64,000 bases of DNA from Pseudoduganella dura (GTDB lineage Bacteria; Pseudomonadota; Gammaproteobacteria; Burkholderiales; Burkholderiaceae_D), in the NCBI RefSeq assembly GCF_009727155.1, contig NZ_WNWM01000002.1:806001-870000 (forward strand), in the 5' to 3' direction. Position 1 is the first letter of the stretch. Every line of letters starts with the position of its first letter. A program made the translations under genes and the position numbers. Positions 58,268 to 64,000 of this stretch are shown piece by piece. The notes beneath the pieces are model-generated. The model was not told the origin of the DNA. It searched no databases and saw only the letters and a program-made list of their open reading frames with translations.

Positions 58268-61150
58268 ATGGCACGCAGGTTCACCCCGGTATCGTTCGCG
58301 GCGGCGGTAACGCTGGCGGCCGGCCTGTGCGTGACAGGCACCCTGTTCATCGCCGTCAGCGCGCTGGAATATGGCAAGCTGTCGGCGGGTTTCCAGCAGC
58401 GCGCCAGCCTGCGCGTGGCCGCGATCCGGCGCGGGCTGGACGATACGGTCGAGGTGCTGACGGTCACCAACCAGCTGTTCCGCACCATGCCCGAGGTGAC
58501 GCAGGCGCAGTTCGGCGATTTCACGCGACCGCTGCTGCAGCGCTACCCGTTCATGGCCTCGTTCGCGCACCAGCACGTGATGACGCATGCCGACCGCCTT
58601 GCCTTCGAAGAACGCGTCGGCCGTGAGCGCCCCGGCTTCACCCTCAGCGACATGCGCGCCGGCCGCCTGGAGCCCGCGCCGCGCCGCGAGCGGTACCTGG
58701 TGACCGAGTTCATGGCGCCGCTGGGCGCGCACGGCGTCCTCGGGTTGGACGTGTTGCCGCTGGCCGACACCCCCGCCACGGTGGAACGGATGCTGTCGAC
58801 CGGCAAGCCGTCCGCCACCCCGCTCATCAGCGTGCTGCAACCCGCGCGGCGCGACAGCTTCGTGCTGCTGATGCCCTTGTACCGGCGCGGCATGCCTACC
58901 GAAACAGCGCAGCAGCGACGCGCGGCATGGACTGGCCAGACCGCCACGCTGGTCCGCGCGCCCCACCTCGTGCACACGATCCTGCAATACGGCGGCCTGC
59001 TGGACGATCCGCAACTGCTGTTGCGCGTGTATGCGGGCGCACGGTCGGAACTGGTCTATACCACGGGCCCCGAGCCGGCCGCGGAGGGCGGCAGCTGGCC
59101 GGCGCTGCCGCAGTGGCTGCGCCGGTTCGATCCGCGCCATCCCGAACATGCGCAGGCCAGCTTCAGCCTGCTGGGCCAGGCCTGGCGCGTGCGGGTCGAT
59201 GCCTTGCCGCGCCCGTTCCTGGCCGACCACGCCGGGTCGCTGATCGTGCTGGTCGGCGGACTGCTGTTCTCGGCGCTGGCCGCGGCCCTCGTGCACACGC
59301 TGGAGCAACGTTCCCGCCGCGTGCAATGGCTGGTCGACGAACGCACCGCCGACCTGCGGCGCAGCAATGCGCAGCTGAATGCCGACGTGGCGGCGCGCAA
59401 GCGCACCGAGCGCGCGCTGCAGGAGAGCGAGCACCGTTTCCGCCGACTGCTGGCATTGTCGTCCGACTGGTACTGGGAACAGGACGTGAATTTCTGCTTC
59501 ACCAGCATCACCGACGGCTTCTTCGACAAGGCGCGCGTGCAGCGCAAGGCCTACCTCGGCCACACCCGCTGGCAGGTCTCGCCGGCATTCCTCGATTCGA
59601 AGAGCGGCCGCGACCACCTGGCGCTGCTGCAGGCCCGGCTGCCGTTCGCGAACCTGGAACACGAGATCACCGGCGACGACGGCGCAACGCGCTGGTTCCA
59701 GTCCACCGGCGAACCGGTCTACGACTCGCAGGGAGAATTCCGCGGCTACCGCGGCACCGGCAGCGAGATCACCGAGCGCAAGCAGACCGAGCAGCGCATC
59801 CGCCACATCGCCCACCATGACGCGCTGACGGGCCTGCCGAACCGCATGCTGCTGCAGGACCGGCTGGCACAGGCGGTCGCACGCGCGAACCGCGGCGGGC
59901 GCCAGATGTGGGTGCTGCTGATCGACCTGGACCGTTTCAAGTTCGTCAACGACAGCCTGGGCCACAAGGCCGGCGACCAGCTGCTGCGCACGATCGCCGG
60001 GCGCCTGCAAGCCGCGGTGCGCGACGCCGACACGGTGGCGCGGCTGTCTGGCGACGAGTTCGTCGCCATCCTGTCCGAGCATGCCGACGAAGCGCTGGCG
60101 CCGCACGCCGTCCAGCGCATCATGACGGCGCTGGCGCAGCCGATCATGCTGGAGGGCAAAGAGTTCTGCGTGACCTGCAGCATCGGGGTGGCCGTGCACG
60201 CGGCGGACGGCGCGCCCGCCGAGCACCTGATCGAACATGCCGATATCGCCATGTATGCGGCCAAGAAGCTGGGCCGCAACCGCTGGCAGTTCTACGAAAG
60301 CACGATGAACGACGCGGCGCTCGAGCGGCTGCGCATCGAAGGCGCCCTGCGCAAGGCGCTGGAACGCGGCGAATTCGTGCTGCATTACCAGCCGCAGCTC
60401 GACCTGGCGAGCGGCCGCATCGTCGGCATGGAGGCGCTGCTGCGCTGGCAGCATCCGGAACTGGGCACCGTGCCGCCGCAGCGCTTCATCGGGCTGGCCG
60501 AGGAAACCGGGTTGATCGTGCCGATCGGCGCCTGGGTGCTGCACACGGCCTGCGCGCAGGCCAGGGCGTGGCACGACATTGCGGAACCGGGCGGCTTCGG
60601 GCCGCTGCGCGTGGCCGTCAACCTGTCGGCACGGCAGTTCGCCCAGCCCGACCTGGTGGAATCGATCGCGCAGGTGCTGGCCGACACCGGCCTGCCGCCG
60701 GCCTGCCTGGACATCGAACTGACGGAAAGCCTGTTCGTCGACGACGTGGCCCAGGCGGTCGACACGCTGCACCGGTTGAAGGCGCTGGGCGTGGCGCTGT
60801 CGATCGACGACTTCGGCACCGGCTATTCGAGCTTCTCGTACCTGCGCACGTTCCCGATCGACGTGCTGAAGATCGACCGCTCGTTCATGGCCGATATCGC
60901 CAGCGATGCCGACGAAGCGGCGATCGTGATCTCGATCATAGCGCTGGCCCACAACCTCAAGCTGCGGGTGATCGCGGAGGGGGTAGAATCTGCTGCTCAG
61001 CTGGAGTTCCTGCGCGCCCACGGCTGCGACGAGATGCAGGGCTACCATTTCAGCCGGCCGGTGCCGGCGGAGGAATTCGAGCGGATCGTGCGCAGCGGCC
61101 GGACGCTGGCACCGGCCGCCGTGTCGGCGCCGGAACTGCTGTGCGCATGA
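58268..61150 (+). CDS. CHASE-PAS-GGDEF-EAL membrane protein
   Basis: This 960-residue protein has two membrane helices (near residues 10-33 and 318-340) enclosing a periplasmic CHASE-like sensor domain of about 285 residues (SLRVAAIRRGLDDTVEVLTV, YPFMASFAHQHVMTHADRLA). A PAS domain with DWYWEQDVNF, a GGDEF domain and an EAL domain follow. The cyclase motif is RLSGDEFVAIL, a common functional variant, with an RDAD inhibitory site before it. The EAL half has GMEALLRWQ and DDFGTGYSSFSYL. Both activities look possible. The start at 58268 follows AGGAG. Ligand sensing through CHASE is inferred. Confidence 0.92.
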   Translation: MARRFTPVSFAAAVTLAAGLCVTGTLFIAVSALEYGKLSAGFQQRASLRVAAIRRGLDDTVEVLTVTNQLFRTMPEVTQAQFGDFTRPLLQRYPFMASFAHQHVMTHADRLAFEERVGRERPGFTLSDMRAGRLEPAPRRERYLVTEFMAPLGAHGVLGLDVLPLADTPATVERMLSTGKPSATPLISVLQPARRDSFVLLMPLYRRGMPTETAQQRRAAWTGQTATLVRAPHLVHTILQYGGLLDDPQLLLRVYAGARSELVYTTGPEPAAEGGSWPALPQWLRRFDPRHPEHAQASFSLLGQAWRVRVDALPRPFLADHAGSLIVLVGGLLFSALAAALVHTLEQRSRRVQWLVDERTADLRRSNAQLNADVAARKRTERALQESEHRFRRLLALSSDWYWEQDVNFCFTSITDGFFDKARVQRKAYLGHTRWQVSPAFLDSKSGRDHLALLQARLPFANLEHEITGDDGATRWFQSTGEPVYDSQGEFRGYRGTGSEITERKQTEQRIRHIAHHDALTGLPNRMLLQDRLAQAVARANRGGRQMWVLLIDLDRFKFVNDSLGHKAGDQLLRTIAGRLQAAVRDADTVARLSGDEFVAILSEHADEALAPHAVQRIMTALAQPIMLEGKEFCVTCSIGVAVHAADGAPAEHLIEHADIAMYAAKKLGRNRWQFYESTMNDAALERLRIEGALRKALERGEFVLHYQPQLDLASGRIVGMEALLRWQHPELGTVPPQRFIGLAEETGLIVPIGAWVLHTACAQARAWHDIAEPGGFGPLRVAVNLSARQFAQPDLVESIAQVLADTGLPPACLDIELTESLFVDDVAQAVDTLHRLKALGVALSIDDFGTGYSSFSYLRTFPIDVLKIDRSFMADIASDADEAAIVISIIALAHNLKLRVIAEGVESAAQLEFLRAHGCDEMQGYHFSRPVPAEEFERIVRSGRTLAPAAVSAPELLCA

Positions 61151-61190
61151 GTCGACAACGAGGCGACAACGAGGCGACAGCGATGCGAGT

Positions 61191-61268
61191 AACAATGCGA
61201 AATCGCGATGCGCCACAACAATGCGCAATCACGGTGCGCGACAATAATGCGTCATACGAGAACGCATG
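61191..61268 (+). repeat. Three degenerate 26-bp tandem units
   Basis: Units begin at 61191, 61217 and 61243, each starting AACAATGCG or AATAATGCG. The first two differ at about five positions and the third is more diverged. Just upstream, GCGACAACGAG-like units repeat near 61152-61180. The array fills the gap between the GGDEF/EAL gene and a small gene. Confidence 0.7.
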
Positions 61269-61288
61269 ACCGGAACGGGGAAAATAAA

Positions 61289-61531
61289 ATGAATGCACGA
61301 ATCAAGAAACAATTTCTGCTCAAGCCGCAACACGCGCGCACCAACCGCAAGATGCGCGACCTCGTCGACCAGGCGGTCGCCGCGCTGCCCGAGGTAGGCA
61401 TCCGCAACGCGGCCGAGTTCCTGGCCTCGCTGCATGTGCCGGTCGACGTGGCCGTGCGCGCCCTCGTGTATCCGAAGCGGCGCCGCGCGGTCACGCCGCC
61501 ATCTTATGCCCGCACCGGCAGAAACTGGTGA
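61289..61531 (+). CDS. Small basic protein of unknown function
   Basis: This 80-residue basic protein is not recognised. It starts MNARIKKQFLLKPQHARTNR and continues with the predicted helices KMRDLVDQAVAALPEVGIRN and AAEFLASLHVPVDVAVRALV, then a basic tail YPKRRRAVTPPSYARTGRNW. The helices and conserved pattern look like a real folded protein, possibly nucleic-acid binding. GGGG lies seven bases before the ATG at 61289. The frame opens 27 codons upstream through the tandem repeat, which is probably untranslated. Confidence 0.62.
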   Translation: MNARIKKQFLLKPQHARTNRKMRDLVDQAVAALPEVGIRNAAEFLASLHVPVDVAVRALVYPKRRRAVTPPSYARTGRNW

Positions 61532-61642
61532 TCTACCGGACCGGCGCATTCGCCGACTGATTCCGGTGCCGGCCCCCTGCTCCCCCGGGAGCCGGTGCCG
61601 GTACCTGCGTTGCCTGCCGGCCGTGGCGCTGCCCGCCGCGGC

Positions 61643-62146
61643 CTACTGGCCTTTCGCCTTCTTTTTCGCGCCATGCAGGGCCAGCCGCGCCGCCTTGCGG
61701 GCTTCGGCCTGCTCGCACCGCGCCACCTGCTCCGGCGTTTCCGGCACCAGCGGCGGCACGGCCACGGGCTTCCGGTCCTTGTCCACCGCCACCATCGTGA
61801 AGTAGCAGCTGTTCGCGTGCCGCACCAGCCGCTGCTGGATGTTTTCCGTCACCACGCGGATACCCACTTCCATCGATGTGCGGCCCGTGTAGTTCACGGA
61901 GGCCAGGAACGTCACCAGTTCGCCCACGTGGATCGGCTGCAGGAACATCACCTGGTCCACCGACAGCGTGACGACATAGCTGCCCGAATAGCGGCTGGCG
62001 CACGCATAGGCCACGCTGTCGAGGAATTTCAGGATCGTGCCGCCGTGCACGTTGCCCGAGAAATTGGCCATGTCGGGAGTCATCAGGACGGTCATCGTCA
62101 GCTCGTGGGCCGACCAGTGCATTGCGCTTTCCATCGTGCTTTCCAT
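61643..62146 (-). CDS. Acyl-CoA thioesterase, YciA-type hotdog protein
   Basis: This 167-residue cytoplasmic enzyme hydrolyses acyl-CoA to free acid and CoA. The hotdog core is visible as MTPDMANFSGNVHGGTILKF, VAYACASRYSGSYVVTLSVD and FLQPIHVGELVTFLASVNYT. The Asn-Phe-x-Gly-x-x-His-Gly-Gly segment carries the active site. Residues 1-9 contain a duplicated MES unit (MESTMESAM) from a 12-bp tandem duplication, so any of three Met codons (62146, 62134, 62122) could start it; GGAAAG precedes the second. A basic KKKAKGQ tail ends it. It is divergent from the M16 peptidase pair. Confidence 0.88.
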   Translation of the reverse strand: MESTMESAMHWSAHELTMTVLMTPDMANFSGNVHGGTILKFLDSVAYACASRYSGSYVVTLSVDQVMFLQPIHVGELVTFLASVNYTGRTSMEVGIRVVTENIQQRLVRHANSCYFTMVAVDKDRKPVAVPPLVPETPEQVARCEQAEARKAARLALHGAKKKAKGQ

Positions 62147-62228
62147 GTGATTGAGGGTCCTACCCATTCTAACGGCAATGCCGTATGCTTGCGAATCAAC
62201 AATTTTTTCAATTTTGGAAAGGCATCCG

Positions 62229-63569
62229 ATGCAGGGGAAACCGAGGTGGAAACTCGCCGCTGCCGTCGCCGGCGCAGTCATTGCAGCGTCGCTGGCCGGT
62301 GCGGCCCAGGCCGCGTTCACGGCCGATCAGGTGCAGTCGTTCACGCTTGCCAACGGCATGAAGTTCATCGTCCTGGAAAGCAGCACGATCCCGAACGCCA
62401 ACATGTACACGTTCTGGAAGGTGGGCTCGCGCAACGAGGCGCCGGGCACCACCGGCCTATCGCACTTCTTCGAGCACATGATGTTCAACGGCTCGAAAAA
62501 CTATGGGCCGAAGATGTTCGACCGCACGATGGAAGCGAACGGCGGCAGCAACAACGCCTACACGAACAGCGACGTGACGGTGTACCAGGACTGGTTCCCC
62601 GCCTCGTCGCTGGAGACGATCTTCAAGCTTGAAAGCGACCGCATCGCGCACCTGACGATCGATCCGAAGATGGTCGAGAGCGAGCGCGGCGTGGTGCTGT
62701 CCGAACGCAGCACGGGCCTGGAGAACTCCAACGTGCGCATGCTGATGGAAGACCTGAACAGCGTGGCCTATTCGGCCCACCCGTACTCTTGGCCCGTGAT
62801 CGGCTTCGAATCGGACATCAAGGCATGGACGCAGCAGGACCTGGTCAACTACTTCCGCACGTACTACGCGCCGAACAACGCGGTGTCCGTGATCGTCGGC
62901 GATGTCAAGGCCGGCCAAGTGAAGGCGCTGGCCACGAAGTACTTCGGCGCGATCCCGAAACGCGCCGCGCCCCCGGCCGTGAAGACCGTGGAGCCGGAAC
63001 AGAAAGGCGAGCGCCGGCTGTTCGTCGCCAAGGCTTCCGCGACGGCGGCGAACCTGATGGTGGCCTACAAGGTGCCGCGTGGCGACAGCCCGGATTACTA
63101 CGCGCTGAACGTGCTGCAAAGCGTGCTCACCGAAGGCAAGACGTCGCGCCTGTACAAGGCGCTGGTCGAGAAGCAGCTGGCGACATCGGTCGGCGCGGAT
63201 GCCACCGACGGCTTCGACCCGGGCCTGCTGTACGTGTTCGCGGTGGCCGCGAACGGCGTCGACGGCGCCAGGGTCGAGAAGGCGATGCTCGACGAGATCG
63301 ACAACGTGGTGAAGAACGGCATCAGCGCCGGCGAGTTGCAGGCCGTGAAGAACAAGAAGCTCGTCAACCTGTACCGGGCGCAGGAAACGATCAACGGCAA
63401 GGCCCAGCAGCTGGGCAATTACGAAACGTTTTTCGGCGACTGGCGCGAACTGTTCGACGCGCCGGCCGCGTATGAAAAGCTGACGCCGGCCGACATCCAG
63501 GCCGTGGCCGCCCGCTACCTGAAGAAATCGCAGCGCACGGTCGGCATGCTGGCCGCGAAGGAGGAATGA
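62229..63569 (+). CDS. M16 family zinc metallopeptidase (catalytic subunit)
   Basis: This 446-residue exported protein has a signal peptide (WKLAAAVAGAVIAASLAGAAQA). The inverted zinc motif HFFEH lies in GLSHFFEHMMFNGSKNYG near residue 80-90, and the distal Glu lies in MVESERGVVLSERS. The pattern is that of PqqL/YmxG-like insulinase-family enzymes, which degrade peptides in the periplasm. The stop overlaps the start of a second M16-like gene (TGATG), so the two make a catalytic/non-catalytic heterodimer as in other bacterial M16B pairs. The start at 62229 was chosen for the signal peptide. Confidence 0.92.
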   Translation: MQGKPRWKLAAAVAGAVIAASLAGAAQAAFTADQVQSFTLANGMKFIVLESSTIPNANMYTFWKVGSRNEAPGTTGLSHFFEHMMFNGSKNYGPKMFDRTMEANGGSNNAYTNSDVTVYQDWFPASSLETIFKLESDRIAHLTIDPKMVESERGVVLSERSTGLENSNVRMLMEDLNSVAYSAHPYSWPVIGFESDIKAWTQQDLVNYFRTYYAPNNAVSVIVGDVKAGQVKALATKYFGAIPKRAAPPAVKTVEPEQKGERRLFVAKASATAANLMVAYKVPRGDSPDYYALNVLQSVLTEGKTSRLYKALVEKQLATSVGADATDGFDPGLLYVFAVAANGVDGARVEKAMLDEIDNVVKNGISAGELQAVKNKKLVNLYRAQETINGKAQQLGNYETFFGDWRELFDAPAAYEKLTPADIQAVAARYLKKSQRTVGMLAAKEE

Positions 63570-64000
63570 TGAAGAAGCTGGTGTTTTCCACGACCCTGAG
63601 CACTGCCCTGCTCGGCGCCGCCGGCATTGCCGCCGCCGCGACGCAGCCTGCCGCGCCGTCTGCTGATTTCAAGCTGCCGCAATTCGAAACCACGAAGCTG
63701 CCCAACGGCCTGACCGTGATGCTGATGGAGCGCCATGAAGTGCCGCTGATCGCCGTGCGCGCCGTCGTCAGGGCCGGCGCCGTGAACGACGGCACGCAGG
63801 CGGGCCTGGCCAACCTGACCGGCGATGCGATCCTGCTGGGCAGCGAGAAGCACGACAAGGCCGCCATCGACGAGGCGTTCGACTTCCGCGGCGCGCAACT
63901 GGCCGGCGGCAGCGCCACCGAGCAGACCACCGTGCAGGCGAACTTCGCGAAGAACGACGCGGCCGCGCTGCTGCCGCTGTTCGCCGAGATCGTGCAGCAG
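63569..64000 (+). CDS. M16 family peptidase-like protein, non-catalytic partner (partial, cut at right edge)
   Basis: The first 144 codons are visible. A signal peptide (KKLVFSTTLSTALLGAAGIA) is followed by the M16 N-terminal fold (PNGLTVMLMERHEVPLIAVR, AGAVNDGTQAGLANLTGDAI). Where active members carry HxxEH this one has NLTGD, so zinc binding is lost, as usual for the structural partner subunit. The ATG at 63569 follows AAGGAGG and overlaps the preceding stop; an in-frame ATG lies one codon earlier. The gene runs off the right edge. Confidence 0.9.
   Translation, partial: MKKLVFSTTLSTALLGAAGIAAAATQPAAPSADFKLPQFETTKLPNGLTVMLMERHEVPLIAVRAVVRAGAVNDGTQAGLANLTGDAILLGSEKHDKAAIDEAFDFRGAQLAGGSATEQTTVQANFAKNDAAALLPLFAEIVQQ

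Overview
The window reads as chromosome of a high-GC betaproteobacterium of the Oxalobacteraceae (Massilia/Duganella type). This is inferred from the strong GC bias at third codon positions, the 565-residue 'type 2' LeuA, the mixture of c-di-GMP enzymes, and intergenic palindromes built on GGTGCCAGGCACC and GGTGTCGGACACC cores. No rRNA, tRNA, CRISPR, phage or insertion sequence was recognised. Both edges cut genes: tsaB on the left and a second M16 peptidase-like gene on the right.

Layout. 1-11.9 kb: tsaB, a DUF1176 protein, a thioredoxin-like protein, a divergent HxlR regulator/MFS exporter pair, a Fur/Zur-type regulator, an isoquinoline-oxidoreductase-like molybdoenzyme subunit next to a GGDEF/EAL protein, and DUF1993, DUF1289 and DUF1415 proteins. 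12-19.1 kb: mltD, fabI, an RhlE-type RNA helicase with a long leader, and a cell-wall group (L,D-transpeptidase, M23 peptidase, DUF882/MepK-like peptidase). 19.2-27.6 kb: MarR and LysR regulators, glutamate dehydrogenase, a catalase-family protein, an S9 peptidase, and an Mqo with a lipoprotein-type N-terminus.

27.9-40.1 kb is the most interesting stretch. It holds a selenoneine set (senA divergent from senB-selD), an ergothioneine pair (egtD-egtB), and a five-gene ABC transporter operon whose binding protein resembles the putative selenate-binding family. leuA lies in the middle, with its own leucine-rich leader peptide. The inferred scheme is: the transporter brings in a selenium oxyanion; selenide formed from it is activated to selenophosphate by SelD; SenB makes a selenosugar; EgtD trimethylates histidine to hercynine; SenA joins hercynine to the selenosugar; EgtB uses the same hercynine for the sulfur analogue.

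40.2-64 kb: a small helix-turn-helix protein, an RND efflux adaptor/pump pair without an outer-membrane channel gene, a YCII-like protein, an OlsB-like acyltransferase, a histone-H1-like Ala/Lys-rich protein, a binding protein/hybrid kinase/receiver operon, an alpha-carbonic anhydrase, ppx with an unknown partner, a GGDEF protein with a degenerate active site but an intact I-site, a spermidine-synthase-like protein, a CHASE-type GGDEF/EAL protein, a small unknown gene, an acyl-CoA thioesterase and an M16 peptidase pair. Short in-frame or intergenic tandem repeats, often 12 bp, recur near gene ends throughout the window.
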